A DNA stretch of 7,043 nucleotides, from assembly GCA_009786345.1 (NCBI GenBank), contig WQTJ01000097.1:1-7043 (forward strand), read 5' to 3'. The position numbers and the translations under genes are program-made. The notes beneath the pieces were generated by a model. That model did not search any database and was not told where the DNA came from. It saw only the letters and a program-made list of their open reading frames with translations. Shown here piece after piece: positions 1 to 5,686 of this stretch. Position 1 is the stretch's first letter. Every line of letters begins with the position of its first letter. The stretch is from Dehalococcoidia bacterium. Its GTDB lineage: Bacteria; Chloroflexota; Dehalococcoidia; Dehalococcoidales; UBA1222.

Positions 1-339
1 TGTACGACGTCTTTATCAAGTACACGGATAAGAAACGTTTAGTTGCCGAATGCATGAATTGAAGTTGTTTTATGAGTACGAACGAGTTAACATGGCAGAT
101 CAGGTTTATCTTATGCCAATAAGATGATTGAGGAACTTGATGGCAGAAAACAGTTGCTGTGCAAACAAATTGCCGATATGAGTACAGAGACCATTGCCCC
201 AAAACAGATAGAGCGAATTTCAGTTTATTTGGATAAATGGACTGACGTAAGTTTTGACGACAAGCGAGTTGTTATAGACGGACTGATTACAAGCATTAAG
301 GCTGCAAATGGACAATTAGATATTAATTGGAAAATCTAG
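1..339 (+). pseudogene. Large serine recombinase, C-terminal remnant (frameshifted, runs off left edge)
   Basis: The clean part is frame 1 from about 91 to the stop at 337-339. It encodes ANKMIEELDGRKQLL followed by a charged helical stretch, DDKRVVIDGLITSI and a terminal LDINWKI. This is the coiled-coil and tail that end large serine recombinases (resolvase/TnpX/Ccr type), which integrate and excise mobile elements by a serine-phosphodiester mechanism. The N-terminal catalytic domain would lie off the left edge. Frame 1 has stops at 73 and 88, but plausible coding continues upstream in other frames: frame 2 from about 50 (HELKLFYEYERVNMADQVYL) and frame 3 from 3 (YDVFIKYTDKKRLVAEC). The gene therefore reads only with two one-base shifts, near 50-56 and 105-115. 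I call it a decayed recombinase; two indel errors in the assembly would look the same. A short ORF starting at ATG 124 is just the intact tail, not a separate gene. Identity of the tail is fairly sure; the upstream reconstruction is inference. Confidence 0.7.
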
Positions 340-346
340 GCCATTC

Positions 347-691
347 TTAACACTTTTGTACGTTGTCTAACATGGTTTTACAACGTTTGATAAAAACACT
401 GTCGACAAGGGTGCCGTTGGTCGTGATGCGATAAGTGAACCTTACACTTTTACCATGACTAATGCTGTGGCAATAATCCATGGTATCGTAGATTAGATCT
501 TTGCAAAGTAATGGCTCGCCTCCGTAAAAGGACATACATGCGGTTTTATTACCTTGGAATATGGCATTGGCAAGTGCCATATCGGCAACTTTGAAAGCCG
601 TTTCACGGCTCATGTAATCGTTGGTTTTTGGTGTGTTGCAATAGCCACAATCCATATTGCATTGCTGTGTAATGTGGAGGATGTATTGCAT
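347..691 (-). pseudogene. Radical SAM peptide maturase, truncated after the first third
   Basis: The 114-residue product begins MQYILHITQQC and carries CxxxCxxC at Cys11, Cys15 and Cys18, which binds the [4Fe-4S] cluster that cleaves S-adenosylmethionine. It also has the SAM-contacting GGEP at 57-60 (in SFYGGEPLL) and TTNGTL at 90-95. These are the first half of a radical SAM TIM barrel of the peptide-modifying/anSME-like kind. Such enzymes usually run 350-450 residues with a SPASM or other C-terminal cluster domain; here everything after residue ~103 is missing and the frame ends in a short unrelated tail (MLDNVQKC). The start is well set: AAGGA lies 8 nt upstream of ATG 691. The gene lies 39 bp downstream of two small leader-bearing genes on the same strand, which suggests it once modified their products. 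Without the rest of the barrel it should be inactive. Truncation coincides with the att-like dyad and the recombinase remnant, so insertion is the likely cause. Exact subfamily not assigned. Confidence 0.75.
360..386. repeat. Imperfect 27-bp dyad at the recombinase/radical SAM junction; candidate att site
   Basis: The arms ACGTTGT (360-366) and ACAACGT (380-386) are perfect 7-bp inverted repeats. Two mismatched positions further in, AAC (369-371) pairs with GTT (375-377), so 10 of 12 positions are symmetric about a central ATG (372-374). The dyad begins 20 bp after the recombinase stop and sits where the radical SAM reading frame stops looking like its family. Large serine recombinases act on sites with imperfect inverted repeats around a central dinucleotide, and their genes often lie beside the site. 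I infer an attL/attR-like junction. The alternative is a weak transcription hairpin, but the loop is 13 nt and no real T-run follows. Confidence 0.4.
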
Positions 692-730
692 GTGACTGGT
701 CCTTGTTGTATGTAACTGAATATTCTTGTG

Positions 731-1045
731 CTAAGGATATGTTGCTATATAACCCATAGTGATTTCAGGGAATTCTGATGGTGTGGTTTGCGATAGCGGC
801 GATACGGCTTCTGTATATGGTGGAACGACCAAATTATCTGAAGGTCGTTCCACTGAAAAATCCTGCGCGGCAGAAGTTCCTGTAATGGCTTCGGTGGCTC
901 CGCCGCTATAACGACAGCTTCCCAGGGTGCTTGATATACCAAGCAATGCGAGACATGCCGCACCTGCTAAAAGTACCTTGCCAGTTTTCAACTGAAAAGT
1001 GTTGAACTTAGGTTTTTCGTACTTATCTACTTGCTTTATTTCCAT
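731..1045 (-). CDS. Small leader-bearing protein B; putative radical SAM-modified peptide or lipoprotein precursor
   Basis: The 104-residue product was not recognised as a named family. Residues 1-23 are polar and contain VDKYEKPKF, with Tyr9-Glu-Lys-Pro12 resembling the YxxP/KP motifs of RiPP leaders. Residues 24-37 are hydrophobic (VLLAGAACLALLGI), and LGSC at 41-44 would fit a lipobox with Cys44 as the lipidated residue. Residues 45-104 are rich in Ser, Thr, Pro and Gly and end in TMGYIATYP. The first 44 residues nearly match the paralogue 51 bp upstream while the remainder does not, the usual pattern of a constant leader with a variable product. I chose ATG 1045 because it follows AAGGAG by 10 nt and matches the paralogue's start; an in-frame TTG at 1066 lies upstream of that site. 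Directly downstream is the truncated radical SAM gene. A plain membrane-anchored or secreted lipoprotein is the main alternative; function as a modified peptide is inference. Confidence 0.65.
   Translation of the reverse strand: MEIKQVDKYEKPKFNTFQLKTGKVLLAGAACLALLGISSTLGSCRYSGGATEAITGTSAAQDFSVERPSDNLVVPPYTEAVSPLSQTTPSEFPEITMGYIATYP
960..1045 (-). repeat. Duplicated leader-coding segment, copy 2
   Basis: This 86-bp stretch aligns without gaps to 1284-1369, with 9 differences by my count (about 90% identity), all transitions. It codes for residues 1-28 of the small protein. Similarity continues weakly upstream through the ribosome binding site, so the gene pair arose by tandem duplication with a unit of 324 bp. 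Confidence 0.85.
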
Positions 1046-1055
1046 TTTGTATTGG

Positions 1056-1061
1056 CTCCTT
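1056..1061 (-). promoter_or_regulatory. Ribosome binding site that sets the start of precursor B
   Basis: AAGGAG on the minus strand lies 10 nt before ATG 1045. The alternative in-frame TTG at 1064-1066 is upstream of it and would put the Shine-Dalgarno sequence inside the coding region, so ATG 1045 is preferred. The first residues then match precursor A exactly through position 7. Confidence 0.75.
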
Positions 1062-1096
1062 GTCAAATCTCAGCGGCGTTGACTATTTCGTTGTGC

Positions 1097-1369
1097 TTAT
1101 GGGTCAAATGCGAGTGGTGTACCCAAAGTAGTAAACGTAAGAAGAGGTTCTGACGATGTGGTTGTTGACGTTTCATCCATGAAGTCGGTGGCCATATACA
1201 TGCCTGGAAGGCTTTCTTGGTGAGTTTCTTTTTTGGAGCAACCTTCAAGGATACCTGACATACTCAATAATGTGATGCAGGCGGCACCTGCCAAAAGTAT
1301 CTTGCCAGTTTTTAGCTGAAAGGTGTTGAATTTAGGCTTTTCGTACTCATCTACTTGTTTTATTTCCAT
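1097..1369 (-). CDS. Small leader-bearing protein A; putative radical SAM-modified peptide or lipoprotein precursor
   Basis: This 90-residue protein is a tandem paralogue of the gene that follows. It has the same start, VDEYEKPKF with YEKP at 9-12, the same KTGK followed by a hydrophobic segment (ILLAGAACITLLSMSGI), and the same two cysteines, Cys31 and Cys44, the latter in LEGC, a possible lipobox. The 46 residues after Cys44 differ from the paralogue: SKKETHQE, then GMYMATDF, a Thr/Ser run and the end TLGTPLAFDP. The ATG at 1369 is preceded by AAGGAGG at 9 nt, a strong ribosome binding site. It is the first gene of the minus-strand operon, with a promoter about 75 bp upstream. The arrangement of two precursors then a radical SAM enzyme is typical of ribosomally made, modified peptides, and loosely recalls the 'rSAM/lipoprotein' systems described in Bacteroidetes; that link is from memory and needs a profile search. 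Secretion or anchoring through the hydrophobic segment is likely. Confidence 0.65.
   Translation of the reverse strand: MEIKQVDEYEKPKFNTFQLKTGKILLAGAACITLLSMSGILEGCSKKETHQESLPGMYMATDFMDETSTTTSSEPLLTFTTLGTPLAFDP
1284..1369 (-). repeat. Duplicated leader-coding segment, copy 1
   Basis: This is the partner of the 960-1045 copy. Of the nine differences only two change an amino acid (Glu8/Lys8 and Ile24/Val24); seven are silent, which indicates that the leader sequence has been kept by selection since duplication. Confidence 0.85.
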
Positions 1370-1446
1370 TTGATGCTGCCTCCTTGTTAAACTTCAGCTA
1401 TGGTGTGGCATGTTTATTTCCAGCACATTATCTCTGTGTAACCACT

Positions 1447-1475
1447 ATTATAGGTTCATTTGTGTATTCGCGCAA
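1447..1475 (-). promoter_or_regulatory. Sigma70-type promoter of the precursor/radical SAM operon
   Basis: On the minus strand a -35-like TTGCGC (1470-1475) is followed by a 17-nt spacer and a perfect TATAAT (1447-1452). Transcription would begin near 1440, giving a leader of about 70 nt before the ATG at 1369. The -35 box matches only at TTG, but spacing and -10 are ideal. It is the only good promoter seen upstream of the three minus-strand genes. Confidence 0.6.
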
Positions 1476-1572
1476 AAATGAGGCAATAATTTGCTGTAAA
1501 GTTGAAATTGAATGGAAAGATAGCCTGTTAAAAAATTGAATACGGCATTGTGTATGTGGTACATTTTCAAAA

Positions 1573-1586
1573 GGAGTAATTACTCC
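1573..1586. promoter_or_regulatory. Perfect 14-bp palindrome, possible operator
   Basis: GGAGTAATTACTCC is its own reverse complement, with no symmetric extension. It lies about 100 bp upstream of the leftward -35 box and about 50 bp upstream of the weak rightward promoter candidate, where a dimeric regulator could bind. No regulator gene is present in the window, so the role is unknown. Confidence 0.3.
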
Positions 1587-1633
1587 ATAACGTAAATAGG
1601 TTATTTGTGAACAATTTACATCGATTTCGGTTT

Positions 1634-1662
1634 TTGTAACCCTCTTTGGTCCTGTTTTTTAT
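1634..1662 (+). promoter_or_regulatory. Weak candidate promoter for typA
   Basis: TTGTAA (1634-1639), a 17-nt spacer and TTTTAT (1657-1662) are the best rightward pair I could find, each a 4/6 match to consensus. Transcription would start near 1670, leaving a leader of about 90 nt. It is no more than a candidate. Confidence 0.25.
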
Positions 1663-1757
1663 AGGGCTGGCGACTTGGTGCGTATTTCCAATATCTTTTT
1701 TCTTTCTGATTGAATATGTATGCTTATTTGTTAACAGTAAAGGCAGGTTTGTAATAA

Positions 1758-3602
1758 ATGAAATATCGTGATGATATTCGTAATGTTGCTATTATTGCGC
1801 ATGTAGATCATGGTAAGACTACTATGGTGGATGCACTGCTCAAACAGAGCCACATCTTCCGTGCCAATCAAGTGGTGGTAGATTGTGTGATGGACTCTAA
1901 TCCACAGGAACGTGAGCGTGGGATTACCATCATGGCAAAAAATACAGCTGTGACATACAAAGGAGTGAAAATCAATATCATTGATACTCCGGGGCATGCG
2001 GATTTCTCAGGTGAGGTAGAACGTGTTATACACATGGCTGACGGATGCTTGCTCATGGTTGATGCGGTGGAAGGCCCAATGCCGCAGACCAAATATGTAC
2101 TAAAGCAGGCACTAAAGAATGGGCTGCATCCAATAGTGGTTATTAATAAGATTGACCGCGAGAATGCACGTGTACAAGAAGTATTACAGCTTACGCAAGA
2201 CTTATTTTTGGAATTAGCTACTACTACTGAGCAGCTTGATTTCCCTGTGCTGTATGCCAGCGGGCGGCAAGGTATTGTGGTTTCTGAACCGGATTTGAGT
2301 AAAGGCGTAGATGTCAGCTTGTTATTTGATGCCATACTTGAAAAAATTCCTCCTCCGCATATTGAAGAAGGTCCTTTCCAAATGATGGTTTCCAATCTGG
2401 ATTATGATAGCCACAAAGGTAAAATTTCTATTGGGCGCATTTTGCGCGGCAAGATAATGCCGCGTGAGCGTGTGGCGTGCATCTATGCCGATAATACGCA
2501 GAAGAACTATGAAGTTGCGGAGGTTCTCACTTACATGGGTCTTACGCGAGTCAACGTTGATGGTTCAATGGCGGGTGATATTGTTGCAGTCACTGGTGTT
2601 TCAGATGTTAACATAGGTGATACGCTGGCTTCTCCTGAATGTCCTGAAGCTATCAGCCGCATTGAAATTGGCGAACCAACGGTTGAGATGACATTCTCTG
2701 TAAACACATCGCCTTTTGCAGGGCGCGAAGGAAAATATTCTACTACGCGCCAGTTGCGTGAGCGTTTGTACAAAGAACTTGAAACAAATTTGAGTTTGCG
2801 TGTTAGCGATACCGATTCACCTGATACTTTCTTGGTTAAAGGCCGCGGCGAGTTACATCTGTCGGTGTTGATTGAAGCTATGCGCCGCGAAGGCTATGAA
2901 TTTCAAGTTTCAAAACCTGAGGCTATCACTAAAACAATAGATGGCAAACTTATGGAGCCGGTTGAGCTTTTGAGCATAGATATGCCTTCCGAGTATATGG
3001 GCGCTGTTACTGAGATGTTGGGCAAGCGCCAAGCTGAGATGCGTGACATGCGCAATGAAGGCGAAAATGGCGTGCATTTGGAATTTCGTGTTCCTACTAA
3101 AGGTTTGATAGGATTCCGCAGTTCTTTCATCACTGCCACACGCGGCGAGGGCGTGATGAACACTTTATTCTTAGGTTACGAGCCGTGGAAACGTGATATT
3201 GCATCTTCGCGCTCTGGTGTTCTGGTTGCCTCAGAAACAGGTGAAGCGGTTACCTATGGATTGAACAATGCCCAAGGACGCGGTATGACATTTATTGGAC
3301 CTGGCACACAGGTTTATGAAGGTATGGTAATTGGCACTAATCCGCGCACGCGTGATATCGCTGTTAATGTATGTAAAGAAAAGAAAAAGACTAATATTCG
3401 CTCATCCACGTCTGATATTGCCATTAAGCTGACGCCGCCTATTATTATGAGCTTAGAACAGTCCATTGATTTTATCAACAGAGATGAACTTGTGGAGGTA
3501 ACACCTGAAAATATTCGCCTGCGCAAGAAGACTCTAAGCGAAACGATGCGGTTGCGAGAGCGTCACTCAAACGGGCATGAAGATGGTGACGATGAAGAGT
3601 AG
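1758..3602 (+). CDS. typA: Translational GTPase TypA/BipA
   Basis: The 614-residue product is full length for TypA/BipA, a ribosome-associated translational GTPase of the EF-G/LepA superfamily that supports 50S assembly and growth at low temperature or under stress. All GTPase motifs are present: the P-loop AHVDHGKTT at 14-22, the switch I RGIT at 54-57, DTPGHADF at 76-83, NKID at 130-133 and ASG at 167-169. A translation-factor beta-barrel domain follows, then EF-G-like domains with the family signatures KGRGELHLSVL and EPVE, and the TypA-specific C-terminal region with TKGLIGFRS and TYGLNNAQGRG. The tail ends in an acidic GDDEE. The start MKYRDDIRNVAIIAHVDHGKTT is the usual TypA N-terminus; the ribosome binding site is poor (GGCAGG about 10 nt upstream), so translation may be modest or leader-dependent. 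It is cytoplasmic, is followed by a terminator-like sequence, and seems to be a single-gene transcript. Nothing is missing or broken. Confidence 0.97.
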   Translation: MKYRDDIRNVAIIAHVDHGKTTMVDALLKQSHIFRANQVVVDCVMDSNPQERERGITIMAKNTAVTYKGVKINIIDTPGHADFSGEVERVIHMADGCLLMVDAVEGPMPQTKYVLKQALKNGLHPIVVINKIDRENARVQEVLQLTQDLFLELATTTEQLDFPVLYASGRQGIVVSEPDLSKGVDVSLLFDAILEKIPPPHIEEGPFQMMVSNLDYDSHKGKISIGRILRGKIMPRERVACIYADNTQKNYEVAEVLTYMGLTRVNVDGSMAGDIVAVTGVSDVNIGDTLASPECPEAISRIEIGEPTVEMTFSVNTSPFAGREGKYSTTRQLRERLYKELETNLSLRVSDTDSPDTFLVKGRGELHLSVLIEAMRREGYEFQVSKPEAITKTIDGKLMEPVELLSIDMPSEYMGAVTEMLGKRQAEMRDMRNEGENGVHLEFRVPTKGLIGFRSSFITATRGEGVMNTLFLGYEPWKRDIASSRSGVLVASETGEAVTYGLNNAQGRGMTFIGPGTQVYEGMVIGTNPRTRDIAVNVCKEKKKTNIRSSTSDIAIKLTPPIIMSLEQSIDFINRDELVEVTPENIRLRKKTLSETMRLRERHSNGHEDGDDEE

Positions 3603-3648
3603 CTGTTTTGGCAGCATGGAAAATGGGGCGGTCAAGTTCTGTTTAATG

Positions 3649-3678
3649 AAACCAGAAAAATGAGGTTTTTTCGTTTTT
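3649..3678 (+). terminator. Terminator-like hairpin after typA
   Basis: AAACC (3649-3653) pairs with GGTTT (3664-3668) around a 10-nt A-rich loop, followed by a T-rich tail (TTT, CG, TTTTT). An overlapping alternative pairs AGAAAAA (3654-3660) with TTTTTCT (3674-3680). The stem is short and weak, but the position, 47 bp past the typA stop, is right. Confidence 0.35.
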
Positions 3679-3689
3679 CTCAACCTTAT

Positions 3690-3938
3690 TTAACTCGTGA
3701 TGGTCTGGTGAACTACAACTGCACCGTCGCCTGTGTCTTAATCAAAAACAACAGCGCCAGCTTGTTTGTCCTGTTCATTGTCATATTGCTTATACGTGCG
3801 GAGTTTTTCTGTAGTGAGGCTGCTCTGTGAAGCACTCCCACGAAGACTGCTACCATCGCGTAGCGGTGTAAGCATGACTCCGCTTAAGCTCATATCTGTG
3901 TATAGTTTGGCATGCAATTTTGCAATATGCATGAATTA
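3690..3938 (-). pseudogene. Doubtful interrupted minus-strand reading frame
   Basis: One frame on the minus strand reads 64 codons from ATG 3932 to a TAA at 3738-3740, then a further 15 sense codons (DTGDGAVVVHQTITS) to a second TAA at 3690-3692. The translation looks protein-like (TTEKLRTYKQYDNEQDKQ, then AGAVVFD) and continues in the same style past the stop, as if one codon had mutated. I do not recognise a family. There is no ribosome binding site before ATG 3932 or before the internal ATG at 3893. A promoter for the downstream helicase overlaps its 5' end on the other strand. It may be a gene remnant or a chance open frame. Confidence 0.25.
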
Positions 3939-3948
3939 CATGTACAAT
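3920..3948 (+). promoter_or_regulatory. Promoter of the DEAD-box helicase gene
   Basis: TTGCAA (3920-3925), an exact 17-nt spacer and TACAAT (3943-3948) match the sigma70 consensus at 4/6 and 5/6 positions. Transcription would begin near 3955, leaving an untranslated leader of about 120 nt before the TTG start. Long leaders are common on cold-inducible RNA helicase genes, but no known cold-shock element was recognised here. Confidence 0.5.
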
Positions 3949-4075
3949 CAAAAATAATTAGTGCTAGGGTTCAGATTTAGGCTGTGTCATTTGCGTAGAA
4001 ATTCCTCGGATTTTCCCCTCAAGGCTTCACTGCCTCGAACTCAACTAAAATTACTTTTTAAAGTGAGAGTATCTT

Positions 4076-5566
4076 TTGATTTTTCGTGATAAGACTATAA
4101 TTTGTTCTGGTTGTGGTAAGAGTTTTATTTTCAGCTCATTCGACCAGAAGTTTTTCCATTCACAGGGTTTTCACAGCGAACCGAAGCGCTGCTTGGAATG
4201 CCGCGAGAAGCATAGCCGCGATACCAATCAGGCGAGCGCCAAACCTCCTATAAATGAACAGGTATCGCCTCAGGCGATTGAATCACATGCTGAGCATGTG
4301 GCTGGATTTGAATCATTTGGACTGACGCCGAACGTATTGGCTGGCGTGCGTCTTTCAGGTTACACTATACCTACACAGATTCAAAGTAAGGCTATCCCAT
4401 ATGTTTTAGCTGGTAATGATGTTATTGGCCTTGCGCAAACTGGTACCGGCAAGACAGCGGCTTTTGTGTTGCCTATGCTGAATCGTTTGGAGTCTCACAG
4501 GCAGGGCAATGTACGCGGACTTGTAATTTCACCTACACGCGAGTTGGCAGAACAGACCAATGAAGCTATAGCTTCGCTTGGGCGGCGCACTGGTATTCGT
4601 GCCATTTCTCTTTATGGTGGAGTGGGCATGTTCCAGCAGATGCGTAGTTTGCGCGATGGAGTGGATATTGTTGTAGCCTGCCCTGGTCGCTTGCTGGATC
4701 ATGTTTGGCAGGGCAGTGTTGACCTTTCCAGCGTGGAGATGCTGGTTATTGATGAAGCTGATCGCATGTTTGATATGGGATTTCTGCCGGATATTCAAAA
4801 TATTTTGCGCTGTCTTCCGCAGAAAAAGCAAACATTACTTTTTTCAGCTACTATGCCTGATGACGTACGCAAACTGGTGCAGACTTATTTGCAGAATCCG
4901 GTAACTGTGCAAATAGGTCAAGCAGCTCCTGCTAGCAGTGTGGCACAGTCTTTTTATCCGGTTAAGCAGCATCTTAAAAGTGCGTTGCTGCTTGATTTAT
5001 TGCGCCAGATAAAAACAGACTCAGTGGTTGTTTTCACACGTACCAAATATCGTGCTGAGCGTTTAACTGAACAACTCAAAGAGTCTGGTTTCAAAGTGGC
5101 TTCATTGCAGGGCAATCTGGCGCAATCTCGCCGCCAATCGGCTATTGATAGTTTTCGCCGTGGTAAGGTCAAGATATTGGTGGCTACAGATATTGCATCA
5201 CGCGGCATAGATGTGCTGCGTATTTCACATGTCATAAACTATGATATGCCGGATACTACTGATGCTTATACTCACCGTATCGGGCGCACCGGACGTATTG
5301 ACCAAACAGGTGAAGCATTCACATTTATTTGCCCGGAGGATGCCGGTATGGTGCATGATATTGAGCGGTTGCTTGGGAAGAAAGTCGAACGGCGTATGCT
5401 GCAAGGCTTCAATTATGATGTTGAAGCACCTAAGGCCGTAAAAGTGCGCCGCCCGATTGCTAATGATCGCATTGAACAGCGCTCGGCAGCTAAGGGTGTT
5501 TCAGATAAAAGAGCACCGTATCGCCGTGCTGCTCGCCAAGTTTCCCCACAGACTCGACAGTCTTAA
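4076..5566 (+). CDS. DEAD-box RNA helicase with N-terminal zinc ribbon
   Basis: This 496-residue protein is an ATP-dependent RNA-unwinding enzyme. Residues 1-45 form a probable zinc ribbon of the zf-trcl kind, with Cys10, Cys13, Cys39 and Cys42 (CSGC and CLEC). A Ser/Pro/Gln-rich linker leads to a complete helicase core: the Q motif GYTIPTQIQ (95-103), motif I AQTGTGKT (120-127), PTREL (153-157), PGR (203-205), DEAD (226-229), SAT (257-259), motif IV VVVFTRTK, motif V ATDIASRGID (370-379) and motif VI HRIGRTGR (400-407). The basic tail from about 455 (rich in Arg, Lys and Ser) suits RNA binding and resembles RhlE-type helicases. Translation must start at TTG 4076: an in-frame TGA lies at 4064-4066, GAGAG is 6 nt upstream, and the zinc ribbon needs this start. 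It is cytoplasmic, probably acting in ribosome assembly or mRNA turnover. The next gene has its own promoter. Confidence 0.95.
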   Translation: MIFRDKTIICSGCGKSFIFSSFDQKFFHSQGFHSEPKRCLECREKHSRDTNQASAKPPINEQVSPQAIESHAEHVAGFESFGLTPNVLAGVRLSGYTIPTQIQSKAIPYVLAGNDVIGLAQTGTGKTAAFVLPMLNRLESHRQGNVRGLVISPTRELAEQTNEAIASLGRRTGIRAISLYGGVGMFQQMRSLRDGVDIVVACPGRLLDHVWQGSVDLSSVEMLVIDEADRMFDMGFLPDIQNILRCLPQKKQTLLFSATMPDDVRKLVQTYLQNPVTVQIGQAAPASSVAQSFYPVKQHLKSALLLDLLRQIKTDSVVVFTRTKYRAERLTEQLKESGFKVASLQGNLAQSRRQSAIDSFRRGKVKILVATDIASRGIDVLRISHVINYDMPDTTDAYTHRIGRTGRIDQTGEAFTFICPEDAGMVHDIERLLGKKVERRMLQGFNYDVEAPKAVKVRRPIANDRIEQRSAAKGVSDKRAPYRRAARQVSPQTRQS

Positions 5567-5618
5567 CATAACTAACCCAAAGAGGCACGGTGACGCAAGT
5601 GTACTCTCCTGCATAAGC

Positions 5619-5647
5619 ATGACAAACTGCTAGGGGGAATGTATAAT
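5619..5647 (+). promoter_or_regulatory. Strong sigma70-type promoter of the metalloprotease gene
   Basis: ATGACA (5619-5624, 5/6 to consensus), a 17-nt spacer and a perfect TATAAT (5642-5647) lie in the 120-bp gap after the helicase gene. Transcription would start near 5654, about 33 nt before the ATG, and TGAGGT at 5675-5680 is a fitting ribosome binding site 6 nt before it. This is the best promoter in the window. Confidence 0.7.
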
Positions 5648-5686
5648 CGCCGCATAAGACTGCTTGGTGTGATCTGAGGTATTGTA

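Larger units (their letters stand above)
1370..1757. other. Divergent intergenic region without a gene
   Basis: No convincing reading frame is present in 388 bp. It holds the leftward operon promoter (1447-1475), a 14-bp perfect palindrome (1573-1586) and a weak rightward promoter candidate for typA (1634-1662). The remainder is A/T-rich with no further signal I can support. Confidence 0.6.
3603..4075. other. Gene-poor region between typA and the helicase gene
   Basis: The 473 bp contain the typA terminator-like hairpin, the doubtful interrupted minus-strand frame, and the promoter and roughly 120-nt leader of the helicase gene. No tRNA, rRNA or insertion-sequence ends were seen. Confidence 0.6.

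Noticed and set aside
360..386. Reading the dyad as a shared transcription terminator of the convergent genes
   Set aside because: The loop is 13 nt, the stem only 7 bp and there is no T-run on either side; a recombination site fits the context better, though not proven.
1063..1248. 61-codon minus-strand frame overlapping precursor A
   Set aside because: Out-of-frame shadow; the other frame has the strong ribosome binding site and the paralogous leader.
1868..2395. 175-codon minus-strand frame inside typA
   Set aside because: Antisense shadow of a well-identified gene with a Ser/Thr/Cys-rich, unprotein-like translation.
3766..3957. 63-codon plus-strand frame before the helicase gene
   Set aside because: Translation is rich in Leu, Ser, Cys and Arg with no ribosome binding site, and the helicase promoter lies within it.
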